Source: Tepidisphaera sp. (GTDB lineage: Bacteria; Planctomycetota; Phycisphaerae; Phycisphaerales; UBA1924). From it: a DNA stretch of 64,000 nt. The position numbers and the translations under genes are program-made. The notes beneath the pieces are model-generated. The model was given only the letters and a program-made list of their open reading frames with translations. It was not told where the DNA came from and ran no database searches. Of the stretch, positions 1 through 8,740 are shown piece after piece. The DNA is taken from assembly GCA_016124375.1 (NCBI GenBank), contig WGNV01000004.1, positions 310,001 to 374,000 on the forward strand. The letters are read 5' to 3'. The stretch's first letter is position 1, and every line of letters starts with the position of its first letter.

Positions 1-2
1 TC

Positions 3-734
<732 letters not shown>

Positions 735-794
735 CGCTTCTATATAGATTCAAGGTCGCGTCGCACCTGCGTGGCGACCCCAGAGAACACCCAG

Positions 795-833
795 AACCGG
801 CGTCCGACAAGGGCGCCGGTTTTGGCTTTTTTG
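795..833 (+). terminator. Rho-independent terminator of the S9 peptidase gene
   Basis: The 8-bp arms AACCGGCG (795-802) and CGCCGGTT (814-821) are perfectly complementary and are followed by a T-rich tract ending in six T. It separates the peptidase from the chemotaxis operon. Confidence 0.85.
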
Positions 834-941
834 AGCATCCCGCGGGTCCTCGCGCTGAACCCTCCCGCGCTTCGCTCCGATGCTTGGGGTATCGGATAAA
901 CCGGGCGGCGCACCAAGCCGCGGCTGCGGGGGGCTGTACAC

Positions 942-2051
942 GTGGGCACACAGAGCTATGGACACCGGGTGCTGGTCGTGGACGATTCGGCGTTCATGCG
1001 CAAGGCGATCCCGATGCTGCTGGCCAACGAGCCGGGGCTGGAGGTGGTGGGCACGGCCCGCGACGGCCAGGACGCGCTGGACAAGATCCGGCAGTTGCAG
1101 CCCGACGCCGTCACACTCGACATCGAAATGCCGGTGATGGACGGGCTCACCGCCCTGGCCAAGATCATGGCGATGCCCGACCCGCGCCCGGTCGTCATCG
1201 TTTGCAGCACGCTGACCACCAAAGGGAGCCACGAGGCGCTCAAGGCCCTGCGCCTGGGGGCGACGGACTTCATCACCAAGGATCCGCAGGCGATCGGGGG
1301 CTCGCAGGAGTCTTTCCGGTCGGATCTGGTGGGCAAGCTTCGCGCGGTGCTTGAGCATCGCCCGCGGCGCGCCCTGGGGGTCGTGAAGACCCCGCTGCCG
1401 ATACCGACGACCAAGCCTGTCACGCTTCCCAAGCAGGCCCCGACGAGCTTCTCGCTGGGCAGCCGCGAGTTCGGCCTGGTGCTGATCGGCTCGAGCACCG
1501 GGGGCCCGCCGATCCTCGAGACGGTCATCAAGCGGCTGCCGCAGCGGTTTTCGGCGCCGGTGGTGGTCGCGCAGCACATGCCGGCGTTGTTCACCACGAG
1601 CCTGGCAACGCGTCTCAACGAGGAATGCCAAGTGCGGGTCGAGCACGCGGACAGCTCCCGCCCCCTGGAACGTGGGGTGGTGTACATCGTCAAGGGCGGG
1701 ATGCACGGGGTGATTCGTCGTCAGGGGGGCTACTCCCTGGAGATCACGGACCGCCCCACCGACGCGCTGTACAAGCCGAGTGTGGACGTGCTGCTCGGTT
1801 CGGCGGCGACGCCCGCGGGCAAGGACGCGCTGGGGATCGTGCTGACGGGCATGGGCGCGGACGGGGCGATCGGGGCGAAGCGCCTGCACGAGTGCGGCGG
1901 GATGATCCTGGCCCAGGCCGCCGAAAGTTGCGCGGTGTACGGCATGCCCCGGGCAACCTTTGAAGCCGGGGTGACCAGCGCGATGCTGCTGCCCGAGCAA
2001 ATCGGCCAGGCGCTGTCGCGGATGGCTGCAACCGGGCTCCGCGCGGCGTAG
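942..2051 (+). CDS. cheB: CheB protein-glutamate methylesterase/glutamine deamidase
   Basis: A 369-residue response regulator that removes receptor methyl groups when phosphorylated, resetting chemoreceptor sensitivity. The receiver domain spans about residues 9-125, with the acidic pair in LVVDDS and the phospho-acceptor Asp60 in VTLDIEMP. After a linker of about 50 residues comes the methylesterase domain with Ser184/185 in GSSTGG, His212 in AQHMP and Asp307 in GMGADG, so the triad is complete. The start is a GTG preceded by a G-rich stretch; a second in-frame GTG nine codons on would also keep the receiver fold. It opens the operon cheB-cheW-cheR-cheA-cheX-cheY. No receptor gene is in the window, so its substrate must be encoded elsewhere. 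Confidence 0.95.
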   Translation: MGTQSYGHRVLVVDDSAFMRKAIPMLLANEPGLEVVGTARDGQDALDKIRQLQPDAVTLDIEMPVMDGLTALAKIMAMPDPRPVVIVCSTLTTKGSHEALKALRLGATDFITKDPQAIGGSQESFRSDLVGKLRAVLEHRPRRALGVVKTPLPIPTTKPVTLPKQAPTSFSLGSREFGLVLIGSSTGGPPILETVIKRLPQRFSAPVVVAQHMPALFTTSLATRLNEECQVRVEHADSSRPLERGVVYIVKGGMHGVIRRQGGYSLEITDRPTDALYKPSVDVLLGSAATPAGKDALGIVLTGMGADGAIGAKRLHECGGMILAQAAESCAVYGMPRATFEAGVTSAMLLPEQIGQALSRMAATGLRAA

Positions 2052-2211
2052 TTGGCGCAAACGGATCCGCCCTGAGGTGCTTTCTGCCCCTGACAAGGCG
2101 GGTCCGGGTAAATCCGGTGGGGGCGAGCGTCGATAGAGGACACGTTTGGGTGTGAAAGTGATGTGGGGCCGGCGGGGGGCCGCTCGTGCCGAGTTGCATG
2201 GAGAATCGAAC

Positions 2212-2721
2212 ATGAGCGAAGCAACACAGACGACGAACAACACGGGTTTCGCGGGGCGTCAACTTCAGCTTGTGACGTTCGACGTCGCGGGCGAGGAGTT
2301 CGCGGTCGACATCCTGGCTGTCCAGGAAATCAACCGCATGATGGAGCTGACCCGCGTGCCGCAGAGCCCGCCCGAGGTCGAGGGCGTGATCAACCTGCGG
2401 GGCAAGATCATCCCGGTGCTTGACCTTCGCAAGAAGTTCGGCCAGCCCAGCGCCGAGCGCACCGAGACCAGCCGGATCGTGGTCATCGAGGTGCACAAGC
2501 GCGTGCTCGGGTTCATCGTTGATCGCGTGCACGAGGTGCTGCGCATCAGCGGCGACATCGTGGAGCCCGCGCCCCCGATGGCGTGCTCGATCGACGCCGA
2601 GTTCATCGCCGGCGTGGGCAAGCTGCCCGACCGCCTGCTGATCCTGCTGGACATCGACAAGCTGTTCAGCGCCGAGGCGGCCCACGCCGCGGCCAACGCG
2701 AGCAAGTCCAAGGCTGCCTGA
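2212..2721 (+). CDS. cheW: CheW chemotaxis coupling protein
   Basis: A 169-residue single CheW domain that bridges chemoreceptors and the CheA kinase. The typical pattern is present: LVTFDVAGEEFAVDI near the start, INLRGKIIPVLDLR in the centre and LPDRLLILLDIDKLF near the end. The frame is open 22 codons further upstream, but the ATG at 2212 has GGAGA seven bases before it and begins the conserved fold at a normal distance, so it is chosen. About 20 Ala/Lys-rich residues end the protein. It lies between cheB and cheR in one operon. Confidence 0.94.
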   Translation: MSEATQTTNNTGFAGRQLQLVTFDVAGEEFAVDILAVQEINRMMELTRVPQSPPEVEGVINLRGKIIPVLDLRKKFGQPSAERTETSRIVVIEVHKRVLGFIVDRVHEVLRISGDIVEPAPPMACSIDAEFIAGVGKLPDRLLILLDIDKLFSAEAAHAAANASKSKAA

Positions 2722-2779
2722 GTTCTTCCCGGTCGCATGCCGCGGCCCGATTTTTCCCCGCCCGCCGAGAGAGGACCCT

Positions 2780-3628
2780 ATGGCGACGACGATGGTGTCC
2801 ATGTCCGACAAGCAGTTCGCCGACCTGCGGAAGATCATCTACGACCGCAGCGGCATCCACTTTCCGGACACCAAGAAGTACGTGCTCGAGTCGCGCCTGG
2901 GCCACCGGCTGGGCGAACTCGAGATGGAAACCTACGACGACTACCTGGCCTTCCTCACCATGGGACCGTACCAGATGGACGAGTTCCAGGAGATGTTCAA
3001 CCGCATCACCATCAACGAGACCTCGTTCTTCCGCAACGAGCCTCAGTTGGACGTCTTCGAGAAGACCGTGCTGCCCGAGATGCTGGAGAAGCGCAAGGGC
3101 GTGAAGCGTCTGCGCCTGTGGTCGGCCGCGTGCTCGACGGGCGAGGAGCCCTACACGCTGGCGATCCAGGTGCACCGCACGCTGGGCGTGCGCCTGGCGG
3201 ATTGGCGCATCGAGATCCTGGGCACGGACATCTCCGAGAAGGTGCTGGATCAAGCCCAGACCGGCAAGTACACCGACTACGCGGTGCGTTCAACGCCCGC
3301 CGTGGTCAAGCAGCGGTACTTCCGCCAGGACGGCCCCTATTGGAACCTCGACGAAACGGTGCGCAGCATGGTGCACTTCGAACTGCACAACCTGAAGGAC
3401 CGGGCGGGCTCGAAGCGCTTTGGCACCTTTGACGTCATCTTCTGCCGCAACGTGATGATCTACTTCGACGACGCGATGAAGGCCCAGGTGCTGACCACCT
3501 TCGCCGACCAGCTGGCGCCCGACGGCTCGCTGTTCATCGGACACTCCGAAACGATTCGCCCCGGCACGACGCCGTTCTCGGCGATGCCGATCTCGCACGC
3601 GTTCTGCTACCGCAAGGCGGCGGCCTGA
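2780..3628 (+). CDS. cheR: CheR chemoreceptor methyltransferase
   Basis: A 282-residue S-adenosylmethionine-dependent methyltransferase that methylates receptor glutamates and opposes CheB. The N-terminal helical domain (about 1-80) ends in ITINETSFFRNEPQLD, the family signature. The SAM-binding domain follows, with LRLWSAACSTGEEPYTLA and later FDVIFCRNVMIYFD. Length and motif order are typical. An AGAGAGGA ribosome-binding site precedes the ATG. No tetratricopeptide tail is present, so this is the simple soluble form. It sits between cheW and cheA with short spacers. Confidence 0.95.
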   Translation: MATTMVSMSDKQFADLRKIIYDRSGIHFPDTKKYVLESRLGHRLGELEMETYDDYLAFLTMGPYQMDEFQEMFNRITINETSFFRNEPQLDVFEKTVLPEMLEKRKGVKRLRLWSAACSTGEEPYTLAIQVHRTLGVRLADWRIEILGTDISEKVLDQAQTGKYTDYAVRSTPAVVKQRYFRQDGPYWNLDETVRSMVHFELHNLKDRAGSKRFGTFDVIFCRNVMIYFDDAMKAQVLTTFADQLAPDGSLFIGHSETIRPGTTPFSAMPISHAFCYRKAAA

Positions 3629-3655
3629 AGCCACACAACCGAAGGAGAGCCAGCC

Positions 3656-6052
3656 GTGACCATGGGCGGGTTTGATGCCGAAATCGTGCGAGACTTCCTG
3701 ACCGAGTCGGGCGAGCTGATCAACCAGCTCGAGAGCGACCTGGTGGTCTTGGAGCGCGCGCCCAAAGACGAGGCGATGCTCAACCAGGTGTTCAGGGCGT
3801 TGCACACCATCAAAGGGAGCGCTTCGTTCCTGGCGATCACCCCGCTGGTGCGCGTGGCCCACGCCGCCGAGACCGCCCTCAACGCCGCCCGCGCCGGCCA
3901 GGCCGAGGTCGACCGCGCCGCGATGGACCTGCTGCTGGAAGCCGTCGACCTCATCAAGAGCCAGCTCGGCCAGATCGAAGCGGGCAGCGCCCTCTCCGAG
4001 GCCCGCGAGGCGCTCGTGAGCGGGCTGGTGGCGATCGGCGAGGGCGGCGCCAAGCCCGCGGCCGCGCCGGTCGCGCCCGCACTTGCAACGCCCGAGCCCG
4101 CGTCGATTGCATCCCAAACGCCCGCGCCGGCCGCCCCGCCCGCGCCGGCCACCCCGGGCGAAATGGCCCGCACCCCGCTGAAACTCGAAGGGGGCAAGGC
4201 AGACCTGCTCGAGTTTCTCATCTCCGACCTTGACGAATCAACGGCCAAAGTCGCGGCTCTGGTTTCGGGTCTGAGCCAGACCCCGGGCCAGAAGCCCGCC
4301 AAGCAATCCTGCGAGCAGCTGGGCGACCTGGGCGAACAACTGGTGCGCACTGCGCAGTTCTTCGAGTTCGGTCCGCTGGTGGCGATGTCCAACGCGGTGC
4401 ACCAGGCCGGGCTCCAACTGCCCGACCTGAACGCCGAGGGCGTGGGCCAGGTGCTGCCGCGCCTCGGGCTGGTCTGTCGCCATCTGGAAGAAATGGCCCG
4501 GGGTGTGCGCGCCGGCGAACTGCGCTCTCCCACTCCCGGCACCCTGCTGGAGAGCCTTGGCTCACTGCTGCACGGGGTTGACATCCCCGAAGACCGCACG
4601 GTTGGGCCCGCGACGCCGCTCAGCGAGATCGCACGCCTCGAGCACGCCTGGTGCGACGAGCAGGCCACAACGGCCCCGACAGCCGCCACGCCGGCTGCGA
4701 GCGCGCCCGAGACCGTCGCAGCGTCGCCCGAACTTGAAGCACCGGCGGCGCCGGTCGCGCCCGCGATCTCGCAGGCCAGCGCCGGTGCCGACCATCCCGC
4801 CGCCCCCAAGGGCGAAGCGGCGACCACCAAAGCCGCGGCTACCGAGAACACCATCCGCGTCGACGTCTCGCGTCTCGAGGCGCTCATGAACCTGGTTGGC
4901 GAACTGGTGCTGCAGAAGAATCGGGTGTCGGCGCTGACCCGTCGCGCTCAGATGCTCGAGTGTGCCGATTCGGACTTCAGCGAGGCGATCACCCTGACCG
5001 CGGGGGCGCTCGACCGTGTGACGGGCGAGATCCAGACCGCGGTGATGCGGACCCGCCTGCAGCCCCTGGACAAACTGTTCGGCCGCTACCCGCGATTGAT
5101 CCGCGACCTGGCGGGCAAGACCGGCAAGAAGATGCGCCTGGTCATCGAGGGCGGCGAGACCGAAGTCGACAAGTCGGTGATGGAAGAACTGGGCGACCCG
5201 CTCGTCCACCTGCTGCGCAACTCCGCCGACCACGGGCTCGAGATGCCCGATGAACGCGCGAAGAACGGCAAGGACGAGACCGGCACGATCACGCTCCGCG
5301 CCAGCCACGAGGGGAGCCACGTGCGCGTGCAGGTCGCCGACGACGGACGGGGCCTGCTCCGAGAGAAGATCGCCAGGAAGGCGGTGGAGCGGGGCCTGGT
5401 GACGCCCGAGCGCGCCCAGGCGATGTCCGACCGCGAGATCTTCAACTTCATCTTCGAAGCCGGGTTCTCCACCGCCGAGAAGGTCAGCGACCTTTCGGGA
5501 CGCGGCGTCGGCATGGATGTCGTCCGCACCAACATCCAGAAGGTCAAGGGCGAGATCGAGCTCGCCAGCGAGCCCGGGCGCGGCACGACCGTCACGATCA
5601 GCATCCCCCTCACGGTCGCCATCCTCCCCGCCATGATGGTCGGCGTCGGGAAGGAAACCTACGCGATTCCGCTCACCAATATCTTGGAGATCGTCCGCCC
5701 GCAGGCCGATCAACTCAGCAGCATCGGCGAACACCCCGTGATGCGACTGCGCAACACGGTGCTGCCGCTGGTCAGCGGTTCGGAAGTGATGGAGCAGGCA
5801 TCGGGCGGCGAGAAGGTTCCGGAACCCTTCGCGGTGGTCCTCTCGATGAACGACCGGCGCATCGGGCTAATGGTCTCGAAGTTGATCGGGCAGCAGGAGG
5901 TGGTGATCAAGCCGCTGGACGACTCGCAGGCCGCCTCCAAGCGGGCGGTCAGCGGGGCGACGGTCCGGGACGACGGCGGAGTGAGTCTGATTATCGACGT
6001 CGCGGAGTTGATGCGCCGCGCTGAAACACTGCATCACGCATCGGCCGCCTGA
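3656..6052 (+). CDS. cheA: CheA chemotaxis histidine kinase
   Basis: A 798-residue cytoplasmic kinase that phosphorylates CheB and CheY-type regulators. The P1 Hpt domain carries the phosphorylated His50 in FRALHTIKGSA. Residues about 180-310 form a second helical segment with no matching His motif, perhaps a degenerate Hpt. A long Ala/Pro/Thr linker leads to the P3 dimerisation helices (IRVDVSRLEALMNLVGEL), the P4 ATPase (LLRNSADHGLEMP, DDGRGL, GRGVGMDVV) and the P5 CheW-like domain to the end. The start is GTG at 3656 with AAGGAG eight bases before it; an ATG two codons on is equally possible. No C-terminal receiver is present, so phosphotransfer must use the separate CheY. Confidence 0.95.
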   Translation: MTMGGFDAEIVRDFLTESGELINQLESDLVVLERAPKDEAMLNQVFRALHTIKGSASFLAITPLVRVAHAAETALNAARAGQAEVDRAAMDLLLEAVDLIKSQLGQIEAGSALSEAREALVSGLVAIGEGGAKPAAAPVAPALATPEPASIASQTPAPAAPPAPATPGEMARTPLKLEGGKADLLEFLISDLDESTAKVAALVSGLSQTPGQKPAKQSCEQLGDLGEQLVRTAQFFEFGPLVAMSNAVHQAGLQLPDLNAEGVGQVLPRLGLVCRHLEEMARGVRAGELRSPTPGTLLESLGSLLHGVDIPEDRTVGPATPLSEIARLEHAWCDEQATTAPTAATPAASAPETVAASPELEAPAAPVAPAISQASAGADHPAAPKGEAATTKAAATENTIRVDVSRLEALMNLVGELVLQKNRVSALTRRAQMLECADSDFSEAITLTAGALDRVTGEIQTAVMRTRLQPLDKLFGRYPRLIRDLAGKTGKKMRLVIEGGETEVDKSVMEELGDPLVHLLRNSADHGLEMPDERAKNGKDETGTITLRASHEGSHVRVQVADDGRGLLREKIARKAVERGLVTPERAQAMSDREIFNFIFEAGFSTAEKVSDLSGRGVGMDVVRTNIQKVKGEIELASEPGRGTTVTISIPLTVAILPAMMVGVGKETYAIPLTNILEIVRPQADQLSSIGEHPVMRLRNTVLPLVSGSEVMEQASGGEKVPEPFAVVLSMNDRRIGLMVSKLIGQQEVVIKPLDDSQAASKRAVSGATVRDDGGVSLIIDVAELMRRAETLHHASAA

Positions 6053-6082
6053 GGCGGCACCTGACACGGAGCACGGACGCAC

Positions 6083-6583
6083 ATGGACGCGATGTACATC
6101 AAGCCGTTTATCGCCAGCATCTCCAACGTTTTCTCGACGATGATGCAGCTGCCGGTCAAGGTCGGTGAGCCGTTCGTCAAGCCGGGCGAAGGCCCCAGCA
6201 GCGACGTATCGGGCATCATCGGCATGAGCGGAGACGTCATCGGCAGCGTGGTCTTGAGCTTCTCAAACCCCACCGCCGAGAACATCGTCGCCCTCTTCTG
6301 CGGGCAGAAGTATGCCGCCGGCAGCCCCGACTTCGCCGACGCCATCGGCGAGCTGGTCAACATGGTCAGCGGCGGGGCCAAGGCGCTCTTCAAAGACCGC
6401 AAGGTCTCGATCAGCTGCCCCAGCGTGGTGCTGGGGGCCAATCACATCGTCGCCAAGCAGAGCGATGTGCCGACCGTCGTCATCCCGTGCGTCACCGACT
6501 GCGGGACCGTGAACATCGAGGTTTCGATCAAGGACACCCGCGCTGCCGCCGCGAACGCCGCCGGCGCCGCGGCCAAGGCCTAA
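6083..6583 (+). CDS. cheX: CheX/CheC-family chemotaxis phosphatase
   Basis: A 166-residue protein of the CheC/CheX family, which dephosphorylates CheY-P. The diagnostic E-x2-N motif is in AIGELVNMVSGGAK (around residues 93-106), preceded by GIIGMSGDVIGSVVLSF, typical of the CheX half. Only one such motif is seen, as in CheX; CheC usually has two. The last 15 residues are Ala-rich and probably disordered. It lies between cheA and the cheY gene, which fits a role in ending the CheY signal. Confidence 0.85.
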   Translation: MDAMYIKPFIASISNVFSTMMQLPVKVGEPFVKPGEGPSSDVSGIIGMSGDVIGSVVLSFSNPTAENIVALFCGQKYAAGSPDFADAIGELVNMVSGGAKALFKDRKVSISCPSVVLGANHIVAKQSDVPTVVIPCVTDCGTVNIEVSIKDTRAAAANAAGAAAKA

Positions 6584-6630
6584 GACCGTTTCGGGGGACG
6601 CCGCCCTGCGCGGCTGTGGAGTGCATGACC

Positions 6631-7032
6631 ATGCGGATTCTGCTGGTAGACGATTCCAAGACGATGCGCAACATCCAGAAGGCGGTGCTTGCCCAGCTCG
6701 GGCACACCGACGTGCTGGAAGCCTGCGACGGCCAGGACGCCCTGAGCAAGGCCCCGGCCTTCAAGCCCGAGCTCATGCTCGTGGACTGGAACATGCCCAA
6801 CATGGACGGGCTGACCTTTGTGAAGACGTGGCGCCAACAGAACAAGTCGACGCCGATCATCATGGTCACCACCGAGGCCGAGAAGAGCCGGGTGATCGAG
6901 GCGATCAAGGCCGGCGTCAACAACTACGTCGTCAAGCCCTTCACGCCCGACCTGCTCAGCCAGCGCATCCAGGAAACCCTGCAGCGCGCCGCCGCCCAGG
7001 CCGCCGCTCAGCCCGCGCCCACCGCCGCCTGA
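6631..7032 (+). CDS. cheY: CheY-like single-domain response regulator
   Basis: A receiver domain of about 133 residues without an output domain. It has the acidic pair in LLVDDS, the phospho-acceptor Asp in LMLVDWNMP, the switch Thr in VTTEAE and the Lys in VVKPFTP. ATG 6631 lies nine bases after GGAG (6618-6621); ATG 6625, two codons earlier, is too close to that site and is less likely. An Ala/Pro tail of about 15 residues ends the protein. Its place right after cheA and cheX marks it as the likely motor-directed or signal-sink regulator of this pathway. Confidence 0.9.
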   Translation: MRILLVDDSKTMRNIQKAVLAQLGHTDVLEACDGQDALSKAPAFKPELMLVDWNMPNMDGLTFVKTWRQQNKSTPIIMVTTEAEKSRVIEAIKAGVNNYVVKPFTPDLLSQRIQETLQRAAAQAAAQPAPTAA

Positions 7033-7095
7033 ATCACCCGGGAATCGTGACGGCATCACAGTGACTTCGACGCGCCGGGGGGCGCGGAGACACGG

Positions 7096-8598
7096 ATGAG
7101 CCAGACTGAAACCACCTTGCGCGTGGACGTGTCGCCCGACGGATTGTCGGCGACACTTGTCATCGCGCCCCAGACTCCCAAAGCCCAGATCGACGCGATG
7201 CACGTTCAGGCCCTCCTCGCCGAACGCGGCATCGCCGTCACGCCCATGCGCGTTGCCGCCATCGACATCGCCCTCGCCTCGTATCAACCCTCCGAAAACC
7301 CCACCCGCGTCGTCATCGCCCAGGGCCAGGCCCCGGCGCACGGCCAGGACGGCGCCATCGAACTCCTCCCCGAGGTTCTGCGCCCGCCCGCGCCCACTCC
7401 CGAAGCCCTCGCCAGCGCTCGCGCCAAAAAAGACTCGCACCGCACCGCGCGCATCGTCAGCGTGCAGAGGGGCCAGCCCCTCGGCCAGCGTCGCCAGCCC
7501 ACCCCCGGCACCGACGGCGTGGACGTCCGGGGTCGCTCCATCGCCGCCACGCCGGGTCGGGCTTCGCCCATCAAGGTCGACGCCTCGGTGCAGGTGAAAG
7601 GCGACGGCACGCTGCTGGCCGCGCACGATGGCGTCGTCGAGCTGGAGGCCGACCTGCTGCGGGTATCCACCACGCTCAAGCTCGACTGCGTGGACTTCTC
7701 CACCGGGCACGTCGACTTCCCGTGCGATGTGCTCGTCATGGGCGAAGTGCGCGACGGCTTCCGCATTCACGCCGCCCGCGACCTGGAAGTGCGCGGGCTG
7801 ATCGACGCCGCGAACATCGACGCCGGGCGCGACGTGCGCCTGGTCAAGGGCATGGCCTGCCCAAAGGGGGGCTCGCTCGAGTGCGGGCGCGACCTCTTCG
7901 CCGCGTGCCTCAACAACGTCACGGTGCAGGTCGCGCGCGACGCCACCATCGAGAAGGAACTCCAGGACTGCCGCCTGCTCGTGGGGCGGCGTCTGATCGC
8001 CCCCCGCGCCGCCATGCTCCGGGGTGAGCTGATGGCCGCGGGCGGGGCCGAGCTCGACACCGCGGGCTGCGAATCGCACACACCCACGCTCATCATCGTC
8101 GGGCACACGCCCAGGCTCGACGACCTGGCCCAGGAGATCGGCCGCCTGGCGCCGAAGATCACCCAACAGCGCGACGACGCCGCCGCCCGCCTCGCCGAAC
8201 TCTCCGCCCAGAAAGCCACCTCCCACAAGATCGCCGAGCGTCAGACCGAACTGCGCTTCATGATCGACTCGGCGACCTCGCTGGCGACCAAGCTCTGCCA
8301 GGGGTGCGAGCGCCTGATCGACTGGTCCGCCAACTGGACCCGCGCCGAACTCATCGTCCGGCGCGAGCTCTTTCCCGGCCTGCGCCTGGTGCAAGGCCCG
8401 TGGACGCTCGACTTCCACAAGCGCATCGTCGGCCCGGTCAAGTTCCACCTGGGCCCCGACTTCGCGCCCCTCGTCAGCGACCTGGCCGTCGGGCGTACCT
8501 ACCCAGCCTCGGACATCGCCAAGGTGAGCCCCGCCGACCGGATGCCGGACCTGCGCCATCTGGTCGCGACCCTGCGGGGCGATGCCAAGGCCGCGTAA
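7096..8598 (+). CDS. FapA-family protein (DUF342)
   Basis: A 500-residue protein of the DUF342/FapA (flagellar assembly protein A) family. The central part (about 140-330) is a run of short beta-strand repeats such as VDVRGRSIAA, VQVKGDGTLLAAHDG and LEVRGLIDAANIDAGRDVRL, which fits the right-handed beta-helix of the family. The C-terminal third is helical with a predicted coiled coil (about 335-410). The family is often found beside chemotaxis or flagellar genes, where a role in polar localisation has been suggested. Here it is the last gene of the che operon, 63 bases after cheY, with GGAG six bases before the ATG. Its molecular activity is not known. Confidence 0.8.
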   Translation: MSQTETTLRVDVSPDGLSATLVIAPQTPKAQIDAMHVQALLAERGIAVTPMRVAAIDIALASYQPSENPTRVVIAQGQAPAHGQDGAIELLPEVLRPPAPTPEALASARAKKDSHRTARIVSVQRGQPLGQRRQPTPGTDGVDVRGRSIAATPGRASPIKVDASVQVKGDGTLLAAHDGVVELEADLLRVSTTLKLDCVDFSTGHVDFPCDVLVMGEVRDGFRIHAARDLEVRGLIDAANIDAGRDVRLVKGMACPKGGSLECGRDLFAACLNNVTVQVARDATIEKELQDCRLLVGRRLIAPRAAMLRGELMAAGGAELDTAGCESHTPTLIIVGHTPRLDDLAQEIGRLAPKITQQRDDAAARLAELSAQKATSHKIAERQTELRFMIDSATSLATKLCQGCERLIDWSANWTRAELIVRRELFPGLRLVQGPWTLDFHKRIVGPVKFHLGPDFAPLVSDLAVGRTYPASDIAKVSPADRMPDLRHLVATLRGDAKAA

Positions 8599-8713
8599 AC
8601 ACCGAACCAGCCGATCTCCACCGCAAAGCCGCCCGCCAAATCCGGGCCGGCCGGCCCGGGAATGCGGAATCGGGGACGAAATCGCAACGTCGGCGGGCGT
8701 CGGGCTTTACAAC

Positions 8714-8730
8714 TGACCGGTGACCGGTCA
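8714..8730. promoter_or_regulatory. 17-bp perfect palindrome upstream of the CX4CH secreted-protein gene
   Basis: TGACCGGT and ACCGGTCA are perfect 8-bp inverted repeats around one G. The element ends 10 bases before the ATG at 8741, a position suited to an operator or a transcription-start element. Function is inferred only from symmetry and place. Confidence 0.4.
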
Positions 8731-8740
8731 CAATGACGCC

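Noticed and set aside
750..2243. Long antisense frame opposite cheB (and many like it opposite other genes)
   Set aside because: Arg/Pro/His-rich sequence typical of shadow frames in GC-rich DNA, while the plus strand carries complete known domains.
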